Source of the DNA: Carposina sasakii
Lineage: Eukaryota; Arthropoda; Insecta; Lepidoptera; Carposinidae
Reading direction: 5' to 3'
Assembly: GCA_014607495.2 (NCBI GenBank)
Contig: CP053159.1
Location: forward strand, 8,005,501-8,069,500
Length of the DNA stretch: 64,000 bases
Below the pieces are notes generated by a model that was not told the DNA's origin, made no database searches, and saw only the letters and a list, made by a program, of their open reading frames with translations. The stretch's first letter is position 1. Every line of letters starts with the position of its first letter. Position numbers and translations under genes: made by a program. Shown here one piece after another: positions 1 through 11,000 of this stretch.

Positions 1-480
1 TATGAAAATTGGTAAATACGAATACTAGACTTGTTTACGTACAATGATATAAAGGGATAATTGATACAAGGTCATAACACAAACTATACTTACTACAAAA
101 CAAAGAATAGGTGCCTAACAAAATCACAACATACCCCACATACCTTACACTGGTCTGGTATATCTTCTACAGAACTTGAAGACATGGCCACAAGGAACGA
201 ATAAAAATATAAAATAATCGAAATAATAGGTATTTAACTGCAATTTACACCATTTTATTTAAAAATTTCAACAAAAATAGAAACAATGCACTGCGTATAT
301 CTCTGATTTCGCAGAAGTATGTTTCCTTCCATCACAGGACTACTTAGAGGTAGATTGTAGCTAAATAGATTAATGAATAAAAAAAACCTAGCTACATGCG
401 ATAGAAAATTGTTAATCTTAAAGTGTGAAAAAGATAGAGATTGAAAATAAAAAAGTTTCATATCATATTTCTAACTTTTT

Positions 481-860
481 TTTTTTTGATGAAAGGCAAG
501 GGGAAATAAGCCCATACAGCTATTGTTTTTAGTAAATGATTTCTGAATTTATGATGTATGATATTGATGATGATGAATGAAAACGTCGGGAAGATTCTCA
601 AGAATGGGTGTAAAATTAGCGTAGAAAGAAAATTAGTAAAGATCAAACAGAATTGCAGAAACAACTTACATGAGCCCATGAAGAGATCGTAAAGTTTTAC
701 TTAGCTTACCCGCATATAAAACCATGCACACACACTAGATTCACATCACAAGTAAACAAAATATAACTTAACCTAATCTACCAGAAAACATCACTTCACG
801 GACACATTGCCACAAATTGCCAACAAAAACAAAAATTGTTATTGACATTGACAAGCCATT
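481..860 (-). repeat. degraded copy of the ~400-bp A-tailed repeat
   Basis: It shares blocks with the copies at 2792-4790 and 37294-37899: AGGCAAGGGGAA, CATACAGC, AACGTCGGGAA, CAACTTACATG, CCATGCACAC and CCAGAAAACATCAC. It lies in reverse orientation and has lost the terminal CGGCGGGAAAAGC part. The T-run at 476-487 on the plus strand fits an A tail of the reversed element. Confidence 0.7.
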
Positions 861-876
861 ACATACTAAATATTTA

Positions 877-1926
877 TCAAACACTACCTCTTGCAATTAA
901 ATTTAAAAGTGGCGAAGCAAACTCAACTTGTTCATTTAAAAGGTTTACACCAGAATATTTGGCCTTCAAAATCTCCAACTGTTCCAAAATAGATAGACGA
1001 ATGCCCTTTTCACACGTATATAGACTAACAAAACTGTGGTCATCTGGAATTTTATGATTTGAAACTAACAAACTGGCAAAATGTGATTTTTCAGGGAAAT
1101 TGTTCCTGTAAGCTGCCAGATATTCTTGGTATCTAATCTTGAAGTTACGACCCGTTTGACCTATATAAACAGAATCACAGTCCGGACAGTGCAAACTATA
1201 AACTCCTGATTTTTTATCAACTGGTAATATTTGTTTTGTGTTAATTAATCTATTTAAAGAATTAAAAGTCTTAAAAGTCACCAAGATGTTTTGTTTTGTC
1301 AATGATTTTGCAATCATCTCTGAGATATAGCCAAAATATGGTAAACTACCAGTATAAATATTTGTAATCATCTATTTTCTATTTTTATTATCCTCTATTT
1401 TTGGATACAACATTTGTTTAACTAAAATGTTTTTTTTTTTATTATCAATTAGGTTATAAATTAGTTGTGAACTATATCCATTTGATCTGGCTATTTGTAT
1501 AATAGTGTTAATTTCTTTAACATAATTAAAGTTATTAAGCGGTAATGTTACTAACCTGTGTATCATTGATTTGTATGCCGCTAGTTTATGTTGCCATGGA
1601 TAGAAAGAATCAATTGGAATAGTTACATCCATGTGTGTTGGTTTCCGGTAAACTGCAAAATCATGATAGTCTCCCAATATAGTAATAGTTACATCAAAAA
1701 AATTTATACTATTGTTTATTTCTTATTCTATTTTAAATTTAATCTTAGGATGTTTTGTGTTAAGGACGTTAACAAAAAGATGAAACTGCTTAACTGTGCC
1801 TGTCCAACATAAGATGATGTCATCAACATATCTAAAATAATATATTATATGATTACTAGCGGACCCGACAGACGTTGTCCTGTACCACGCCTTAAATACA
1901 AATGCAAACAAAATAAGCTGTAACAA
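877..1926 (-). pseudogene. Penelope-like retroelement fragment (RT end plus GIY-YIG endonuclease)
   Basis: Read on the minus strand, one frame runs through three blocks separated by in-frame stops near 1722 and 1371. The first block has the reverse-transcriptase core FRYVDDIIL. The second (FAVYRKPTHMD, then WQHKLAAYKSMIHR) matches the RT thumb and linker of Penelope-like elements. The third has CPDCDSVYIGQTGRNFKIR, a GIY-YIG endonuclease core with the Y-IGQT-R pattern, preceded by a C-x2-C pair. RT followed by GIY-YIG is the hallmark of Penelope-like elements. The N-terminal RT motifs are missing, and the sequence above about 1855 belongs to another repeat, so the copy is 5'-truncated. The two stops with an otherwise open frame point to a fairly young loss. 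Confidence 0.85.
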
Positions 1927-2110
1927 TCTGGACCGTTATTAAAACATTATCTAGTTGACCAAATTGTGAATCTAGACATTTTCGAGATATAACAACCATA
2001 TACCGGGCGTAACTGAAACTAAAGTATACTTTTGAATATTTGACACAACGACTGCAGCGCAGTCTGCCGGATCCTATGTAAAAGGTTCTATTTACAGGAT
2101 GTTCTGGACA
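1852..2110. repeat. dispersed repeat beginning CTAGCGGACCCGACAGACG
   Basis: The start at about 1856 resembles the CTAGTGGACGCCCGCGAC start of the family seen at 29430, 31845 and 52516, but the body is different. I recognise this start as common in lepidopteran DNA. Its right limit is uncertain, and it abuts the truncated 5' side of the Penelope-like fragment. Confidence 0.45.
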
Positions 2111-2184
2111 AACCTGTTTGCATGTATATTTCTTTTTAATAGTTTTAGCTCACCAATCACTCACTCTCTTCTTCCATCATCCTT

Positions 2185-2446
2185 TAAAATTAGTAAAGAT
2201 CAAAAAGAATTGCAGAAACAACTTACATGAGCCCATAAAGAGATCGTATTCCGATTAAAGTTTTACTTAGCTTACCTGCATATAAAACTGTGCACACGCA
2301 CTAGATTCACATCACAAGTAAACAAAATAAAACTTATCTACCAGAAAAAATCGCTTTACGGACACATACAACCCATTTTGATTTTCACAAGAAAATAACA
2401 CCCGCTCCCTTTCAGCTTTTCCCGCCGAAATCTCCATATTTCTATC
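2185..2446 (-). repeat. partial copy of the ~400-bp A-tailed repeat
   Basis: It contains the blocks CAACTTACATG, AAAGAGATCGTATTCCG, GTGCACACGCACTAGATTC, TTATCTACCAGAAAA and the terminal CAGCTTTTCCCGCCGAAAT in reverse orientation. The half with the A tail is missing. Confidence 0.75.
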
Positions 2447-2791
2447 GGAATCGAATGAGGGAATCAGATAAGACATAAACAATATTTTACTTTCTATTAA
2501 AAAAAATATATACTAAATCATCGGTATCTATTCATACACCCAGAAACGACAATAGTTGATGACTGGAAACTGAATACCACAGATTTTTTATACATTGAAT
2601 CCATCTGTGATTTTGTTTTTACATTGCCATATCTTAGAATTCAAACTGAAACATATCTTATTATTCTTACTTACCTATTTTATTCCTATTAATTAACACA
2701 AACATGGCTGAAATTAATCATTTCTAGTTTCCCTCCCCTATATTTTAAACGATAAAATGTGTCTATGGTTTCGTTTCCTTAACTTCATTCA

Positions 2792-3198
2792 GGTTCGGCG
2801 GGAAAAGCTGGAAGGGAGCAGGTGTAATTTTCTTGTGAAAATCAAAAATTATTTGTAAATGGCTTGCATGTGTCCGTAAAGTAATGTTTTCTGGTAGATA
2901 AGTTATAGTTTGATTACTTGTGATGTGAATCTAGTGCGTGTGCATGGTTTTATACGCAGGTAAGCTGAGTAAAACTTTAGCCAGAATACGATCTCTTCAT
3001 GGGCCCATGTAAGTTGTTTCTGGAATTATTTTTCATTTTGACTAACTTTACACTTGTTCTTGAGGATTTTCCCGACGTTTCCATTCATCATCATCATTGT
3101 CATCTATCATAAATTCAGAAATCATTTACTAAAGACAATGGCTGTATGGGCTTAGTTCCCCTTGCCTTTCCATCGGGATAAACTAAACATAAAAAAAT
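2792..3198 (+). repeat. ~400-bp A-tailed repeat, array unit 1
   Basis: The unit runs from TTCGGCGGGAAAAGCTGG to CGGGATAAACTAAAC followed by an A-rich stretch. It is the first of five near-tandem copies in the same orientation. The variable A tail suggests spread by reverse transcription of an RNA, but I found no convincing pol III boxes, so the class is open. Confidence 0.85.
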
Positions 3199-3223
3199 AA
3201 TAATCATTTCATTCATACCCGAG

Positions 3224-3628
3224 ATTCGGCGGGAAAAGCTGGAAGGGTGCAGGTGTTATTTTCTTGTGAAAATTAAAAATTATTTGTAAATGGCTTGCAT
3301 GTGTCCGTAAGGTGATGTTTTCTGGTAGATAAGTTACATTTTGATTACTTGTGGTGTGAATCTAGTGCGTGTGCATGGTTTTATACGCAGGTAAGCCGAG
3401 TAAAACTTTAGCCGGATTACGATCTCTTCATGGGCGCATGTAAGTTGTTTCTGCAATAATTTTTCATTTTGACTAACTTTACACTTGTTCTTGAGGATTT
3501 TCCCGACGTTTCCATTCATCATCATTGTCATTCATCATAAATTCAGAATACATTTTACTAAACAATGATTAGGCTGTATGGGCTTAGTTCCCCTTGCCTT
3601 TCCTTCGGGATAAACTAAAAAAAAAAAA
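3224..3628 (+). repeat. ~400-bp A-tailed repeat, array unit 2
   Basis: Full-length unit from ATTCGGCGGGAAAAGC to GGGATAAACT plus about 12 A. Its minus strand holds an open frame of some 65 codons (3334-3531) that recurs in other copies. That is most simply explained by the copies being near-identical. Confidence 0.87.
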
Positions 3629-3652
3629 CCATTCCCCGAAAAGAAAGTTGTT

Positions 3653-3935
3653 GTTATGTGAATCTAGTGCGTGTGCATGGTTTTATACGCAGGTAAGCCG
3701 AGTAAAACTTTAACCGGATTACGATCTCTTCATGGGCGCATGTAAGTTGTTTCTGCAATAATTTTTCCTTTTGACTAACTTTACACTTATTCTTGAGGAT
3801 TTTCCCGACGTTTCCATTCATCATCATCATTATCATCCATCATAAATTCAGAAATCATTTACTAAAGACAATGGCTGTATGGGCTTAGTTCCCCTTGCCT
3901 TTCCTTCGGGATAAACTAAAAAAAAAAAAAAAAGA
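3653..3935 (+). repeat. ~400-bp A-tailed repeat, array unit 3 (5'-truncated)
   Basis: It starts inside the unit at GTGAATCTAGTGCG and runs to GGGATAAACT plus a long A tail. Truncation at the end opposite the A tail is the pattern left by target-primed reverse transcription. Confidence 0.85.
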
Positions 3936-3948
3936 AAAGAAAGTTGAG

Positions 3949-4348
3949 ATTCGGCGGGAAAAGCTGGAAGGGATCGGGTGTATAATTGTCTTGTAAAAAT
4001 CAAAAGTATTTGTAAATGGCTTGCATGTGTCCGTAAAGTAATGTTTTCTGGTGGATAAGTTGTATTTTGATTACTTGTGATGTGAATCTAGTGCGTGTGC
4101 ATGGTTTTATACGCAGGTAAGCTGAGTAAAACTTTAGCCGGAATACGATCTCTTCATGGGCCCATGTAAGTTGTTTCTGCAATTATTTTTAATTTTGACT
4201 AACTTTACACTTGTTCTTGAGGATTTTCCCGACGTTTCCATTCATCATCATCATTATCATCCATCATAAATTCAGAAATCATTTACTAAAGAAAATGGCT
4301 GTATGGGCTTAGTTCCCCTTGCCTTTCCTTCGGGATAAACTAAACAAA
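3949..4348 (+). repeat. ~400-bp A-tailed repeat, array unit 4
   Basis: Full-length unit with ATTCGGCGGGAAAAGC at the left and GGGATAAACTAAACAAAC at the right. It begins directly after the A-rich tail of unit 3. Confidence 0.85.
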
Positions 4349-4381
4349 CAACAAACGAAAAGAAAGTTATTTATTGAAGGG

Positions 4382-4790
4382 ATTCGGCGGGAAAAGCTGG
4401 AAGGGTGCAGGTGTAATTTTCTTGTGAAAATCAAAAATTATTTGTAAATGGTTTGCATGTGTCCGTAAAGTGATGTTTTCTGGTAGATGAGTTATATTTT
4501 GATTACTTGTGATGTGAATCTAGTGCGTGTGCATGGTTTTATACGCAGGTAAGCTGAGTAAAACTTTAGCCGGAATACGATCTCTTCATGGGCCCATGTA
4601 AGTTGTTTCTGCAATTATTTTTTATTTTGACTTACTTTACACTTGTTCTTGAGGCTTTTCCCGACGTTTCCATTCATAATCATCATTATCATCCATCATA
4701 AATTAAGAATTTTACTAGACAATGATTAGGCTGTATGGGCTTAGTTCCCCTTGCCTTTCCTTCGGGATAAACTAAAAAAAAAAAAAAAAA
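4382..4790 (+). repeat. ~400-bp A-tailed repeat, array unit 5
   Basis: Full-length unit ending in a run of about 17 A before ordinary AT-rich sequence resumes. It is the last array copy and lies 230 bp upstream of the SVOP-like start codon. Confidence 0.85.
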
Positions 4791-5019
4791 TATTTATTGA
4801 AGTGTTTTGCTTTGCATACAAGTTTTGATTACGTTTTTTAGTAAAGAAATAAACCTAAACAGAATAATTTGTTACAGACTGTATATATTTTTAATGTACT
4901 TGCTGCGCCATTGGTATTTACACGTAATATAAAAATTACCAAAATTCTCCCGTTATAAGCGGAGCGGGATACCACGTCAATGAAATATTTTTGCATAAAC
5001 TGCACATAATATATTAAAA

Positions 5020-8000
5020 ATGCGTCGATCTAAAGGATATCAAGATTTGGATGACAATGCTGAAGTGGTACATCAACAGGCACCGATGCCGCCTCCGCAA
5101 GAAATTGAAATGGCATCGGTTACTGTGGTGCCTGATGGTAAGCTTTCTATTGGTCTATTTGTACGGTTGTTAAATTTAAAACTTAACCTATATAACTTAA
5201 CTATACCTTTAAAACTTAGCATTCTTAACGTAAATTGCTATTGAATTCTGTTGCAGATACTTTTACAGTTACACAGGCCGTGAATGCTCTAGGTTTCGGC
5301 TGGTTTCAAGTTAAGTTGTCCCTTTGCACTGGACTGTGCTGGATGGCAGATTCTATGGAGATGACAATTTTGAGCATCCTTTCCCCAGCTTTACATTGTG
5401 AATGGAATATCAGCAAGTAATACATTCTAATCATTACAATTTTAGGCACCTAATTCTCAATTTAGACCCATGTAAAATATGGTTGAGGGTTAGGATATTT
5501 TCCAAAGGGGTAATGGAAGAAAAACTTACAAATTAGGTTACTATAAAAATAATTTAACTAGAACAGGTAACATAGTTTTCACTATTATTTCAGATACCAG
5601 CAAGCTCTAACTACAACAATAGTTTTCTTAGGAATGATGTTGAGCTCTACATTTTGGGGCAATATTAGTGATAGATATGGAAGAAAAACTGTAAGTAGGC
5701 TAATTATAATATTTTCCAGCAGCAATAAATAAATTCAAGGTGGCCTTGTGGGCTGGTTAACTAACCGCCAATTTCTATAACTGATCTTAAGAGATTGTTT
5801 GCATATGTCAGATTTAATCTTCAATGCTTTTCATACAAAATTTCAAATTAGGATTAAAAGATTCCAAGATTCTTTTTGATCTCTTGTATTGAAATTGGCT
5901 GTAAGAGATATCTACATTCATAAACTGATTGACTTGTCTAGTCAAAATTAACTAATTGGCAATTCGGGAACACAGCCATGTCTATGTACAGATAATAAAT
6001 AAATTTAACAAATCTTAAATGTGGCTTTAAGAAGCAAAAATTTTCATACTGTGTTTTATTAAGAGAGTAATAAATTACCTTCTGCTATGTTAATATATTT
6101 TAAATGTTTGAGACAATTTCATTTTAGAATTGTTGACTTTTTCAGGCCCTGAGTATGTGTGGTGTGCTCCTGTTTTATTATGGCTTGCTAAGTTCCATTG
6201 CCCCAAACTTCCTTTGGTTGCTCTTCCTTAGAGGGCTGGTTGGATTTGCTATTGGATGTGTACCACAGTCGTAAGTGTGTTTATTACCATGATATTAATT
6301 TTAATTTGACTGACTGTGAAGATTATATTGTATGCCATTTGTTTGCTACTTTTACATGAAAAAGTCACAAAACAAAATAGTAATTAAAATACAAATATTG
6401 CAAAAAAATATATCGCAGCTTCGGTAGAACAAAGGCACAATTTGCTTTTGCAATGTTAGACAATTGTGCCCTTGTTCTACCGAAGGTGCGATATATAAAT
6501 TGTTTATGTTTTCAGTGTAACTTTATATGCAGAGTTCTTGCCTACTAAACAAAGGGCTAAATGTGTTGTTCTACTTGATGTAAGTGATAATTTTTTTTTC
6601 TGTATTTACTGTTAATGTTACCTAATAATCATTTATAAATTTATCTAGCTAGCCCATCTTATTGGGCCATGTGTCATGTATTTTTTCGAAATTTTAAATT
6701 TCGGAATAAAAGTCTATAATAATAATAAGCCCACAGGGCAGCTTGCAGCCTGTTGGGAGGTAGCGTTCCCACGCACCTGAAGTACTCCCGGGGGAAGACC
6801 CTGTTCCTCGTCTCCGGCACCGGAGTGAGGTCTGACGAGGAACAGTTCCCCCACCTCTGCCTTGCCTTCGCCGGCCCGGTAGAGTGGAGTCGCGAGAGCT
6901 ATGACAGCTCGGGGGTGGACGTGTCCGTCCGTAAGTGGCGAGTTGGCTTCGGTTTAAAGTCCAGGGGCACCCCTCCACCCTAGCCGCTCACCAAATGTTG
7001 CCCCCTTTGTCGCTCCGTGCGTGCGGCCGTTTCAGGGGACCCATGAAATGAGTCGGCGAGTCACCGCCTGCCACCTTTGCAATTTTGAGACTTGGTTGTA
7101 ATGGCAGGCGTCCGTTAGTCTCCTTTAAATAGCCCGATTATCTAACTCCACCCAACAAGCACCCCCATAGCCCATGACCTTATTTTCCATTGCATGACAT
7201 AGATCTGCACTCCAATAGTCTTGCACATGGCGGGGACCACCGCCGGGTGTATCATATTGTGCGGTCGGCGATGGTATCCGCCATGTGTATCCCACACCAT
7301 ATTAAACTTCTCTAAAAAGATTGATGCCTCTACATCTTGGCTACGGCCCGATGCACGCCTCTCAAAGGACCGGGACCCTGTAGTCCCGTGAATTTTGAAA
7401 GAGATACAAAATAATAATAATAATGTATTTTTTCAGTGCTTCTGGGCCTTGGGCGCATGTTTGGAAGTTGCTCTGGCTCTCGTGGTGATGCCTACTCTAG
7501 GAGTGCACTGGCTTCTAGCACTCTCCACCATTCCATTGGTGTTGTTTGCAATTATCTGCCCAGTAAGTTCATATTTCCTTCAAAAGGTTCTCAATATTAA
7601 TAAGATTATAAAATTATTAATAAAGAAAATGGAAAAATTCTTCACCCGAGTGGGAATCGAACCTACGACCACTGCAAACCGTGCCAGCCGCTATAACCAC
7701 TAAGCCACCGGGTCAATTACTCGGATGACGAATTTTACCATCTCTTTTCTAAATTACATATTGGCAACGTTATTCTACATCCCGATAGCTATACACTAGC
7801 CAAATCTTGGCAAACAAAGCTGAATCCCTCAGCACAATGTTTAAAGATGAAACGATCAACCATATCCTAACGGATTATATTAATGGAGAAGTGTTTTTAT
7901 AAATTTATCTTAGTCAAGATATTATATATTATAAAATTATTATAAAGAAAATGGAAAAAATTCTTCACCCGAGTGGGAATCGAACCCACAACCACTGCAA

Positions 8001-11000
8001 ACCGTGCCAGCTGCTATAACCACTAAGCCACGGGGTCAATTATTTATTTATATTATTAATCAATTTGATTTCCAAAGGTCAGATAGCCCATCAGAGGAAT
8101 AAAGTTGATGCTGTATCTATTACAATTAAGTTTTAGAGAAATACTATATTCCCCTGAATGGCTATCTGACATTTGGAAAAATCGGCACTTAAAGGGTTAA
8201 GTCTATATCTATGCATACATAGAGTGTTTTTCGTTGCCACCCTTAATGAAGGGCATTTACTCTACAGGGTGTAACAAAAAGGGTATGTTAAGCGAAAGTC
8301 TACGTAATTAGCCCACTGTAGAGAACCTATCCAAAAAATTTGAGACTCGAAATCACATTTTATTTTTCAAGATTGTATGAAAATTCCTGAGATATTTAAA
8401 AATTCTCCATACTATCGGGAAAAATAAACATGTGATTTCGAATCTCAAATTTTGTGGATAGGTTCTTTATAGTGGGCTATTTACATAGCTTTTCGCTTAA
8501 CATACCCTTTTTGTTACACCCTGTATAGTTTACATTATAATATTGGCATAGATTTATTTGTAAATGAATTGTATTGTTACAGTGGTTGCCCGAGTCTGCG
8601 CGATATCACGTCGCTAGCGGTCAACCTGATAAAGCATTAGCGACTCTAGAACAGGTAATTTATTTAAATTTTCTTACTATTATCGTGTAATAAATATAAA
8701 CTAGGTTATACATGCTCACTAGAGTAGAGCTAACATAAGGAACTTTGTTGCTCAAAACTGACAGGTACATAATTTAATTTGCAGATATAAATATCAACAG
8801 ATATGATAATAATATACATACAACTTATGTGATTTCCCCGTTATCTTCTATCCTTATGTCAGAGCTAATCTTATTACCTATCAGACTAGCTGTTGCACGC
8901 GCCTTCGTCAGAGTGGACAAACAAACCTAACCCACCAGTTACTCACTTAGAGGTTGCAATTTTGGATTAGGATACCTATGTCATATACAGGATATTTTTT
9001 CGTTGCCACCCTTAACGAAGAGTACGTACTCTATACATCAAATAAAGTAAGTTTATGCCAAAAAAAATGCTGAGAAACGAGGTAAATTTTTTTGAAAAAA
9101 TATATTACTTGATTGGCCGAAATATAGAATCCAGTGTTTGTGTTACTTATAGCCAGATTTTAATTATTTTTCGTGAAAAAATGTTGTTACACGCGTCTGT
9201 GTGCATTTATGCAAAAAAAATCAACGCAGGCTATTTACTCAACTTGAGACCCTAATATCTTGGGAACCAGGACTCCGTAGTATTCGGGAACGTTGACGAC
9301 CAAAAAACACCCTGTATAAGAGGCTTACGTTGCGAAATTTTAAGTTTATAATCCTAGTCCTAACCCAAAGTGCGCACTAGTCAGGCGGCCACCGAGTTCA
9401 CCGAAAAATGTCAAGTGCCCAATTGCACGCACTGATGATACACAATGCATAGAATGGTGAACTCAGTAGCCGCCGCGGCCTGGCCGCTGCTGCTTGGCCG
9501 CCAGTGCGCGCTTGGGGTTCGACTTTACCATGTGCGTCATATCTGCGATATATCTGTCATTTTTAAATACATTCTTCTTTCTTCTATGCTGCTCTGGGAG
9601 TGAAAAAAAAGTATAATACTACAGCTGCTTCTCTTCCTGGGCATACTATACAAGTCAGCAGAGGGACAAGACGGTCTTGGTGTTTTGTAGGCGATGGGCT
9701 GACCACCTGTCACTACTAACCGAACTTGTACATCTCAACTATACCCTCAAAATTGGTCAGAAGTGGCGCCATGTGGTTCTATCGGCCCTTGGTGCTCTGC
9801 CTAACCCGTAGGCGTGATTATATGTATGTATGTTTAAATACTTAGATAGCCGTAGACAACGGTCGGCCGATGCTGCTAGGACGGCTGGTGTGTGACGACT
9901 CGGTCGGCATCGGCCAGAGAGGGCGCCTCAAGCATCTACTGATACCGCAGCTTAGGAACACCAGTCTGCTGCTGTGGTTTATTTGGTAAGTTTACATCGT
10001 CTTCTTCGTCTTCAGCCTATTGCAGGGCACACCACAAGGCTATTGCCCCAGGGGGGTTTTGCCTATAGTCACTACGCTGGGCAGGCGGGTTGGTGACCGC
10101 AGTGTGATTTATTTTTTTATTTGTTATACAAAATCCATAGCTCTCAATTACTATATAAATGTAGATTCTGTCGTACAAATACCAGAGCAAAAAAAACTAT
10201 TTTTGGACTATGTTGTCAGCACGGGGGGCGCTACTGTCCACCTCCGGAAATACTGAACAAGTACCTACCATTGCGTTGAGTTATACAACAGTGTTATTCA
10301 TTGCAGGAAATGAATTTTTAATTTGATTATCCGTAAAGTTCTCTTTCCGCGCCAATTGTATGGCGCTATCCTGTGACTAGATAAATGAGCTTATTGGTTA
10401 TTGTGTGATACATTGCTGTTTTTTGGATCACTTGTGACCCCACATGAGTAATTATTTATATATTTTTTAATACTTAGTAGAGGGTAGTTAATTCTGTGTC
10501 GGTAATGTGTTGGGTTTTAGAGTATAATAATTAGTGGTTTACTAATTTACTAATTTCTATAATCCTGAGGATGCCACGGTTGTTGGCGAAACATATGTAG
10601 ATTATTAATCTAGTTTTTGATTTCGGAATAGTGCAATGTATTGTCTTGCATGCTAGGTGCTCGGGTCTGGTTTCTCGTGGCGATTGTATTTAGTGCAAGT
10701 GCCTGTTTTAGCAGTTATGAGTTATCAGATCCGAGGGTCAGTGGAGGGTGTAGGGCCCGGTGGTGGGCGCACCCATAGTGCAAACTCTACATGAGGTTTG
10801 ATCAGTTATTTGAGCGCAACTTTTTTTTTGAAACTCATATAGTTATTGGTTAAAATGTTGTTTTTAAGCCATCTAAGCCCTATTTAAACGAAATACACTA
10901 TTATTTTCCAGAAAAAAATACATATTAGAAAGTCGGAATTTTCTGCGAAAACTTTCTGTGTTTTTAGCCTAAGAATCATGGTCTGAAGTCGGCATATCAA

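Noticed and set aside
2792..4790. Helitron array
   Set aside because: Forward ends TC...CTAA superficially fit, but there is no A/T target context and no clear 3' hairpin, and the A tails argue for retroposition.
6694..6978. 94-codon minus and 76-codon plus GC-rich frames
   Set aside because: They lie in a truncated non-LTR element tail with no recognisable domain.
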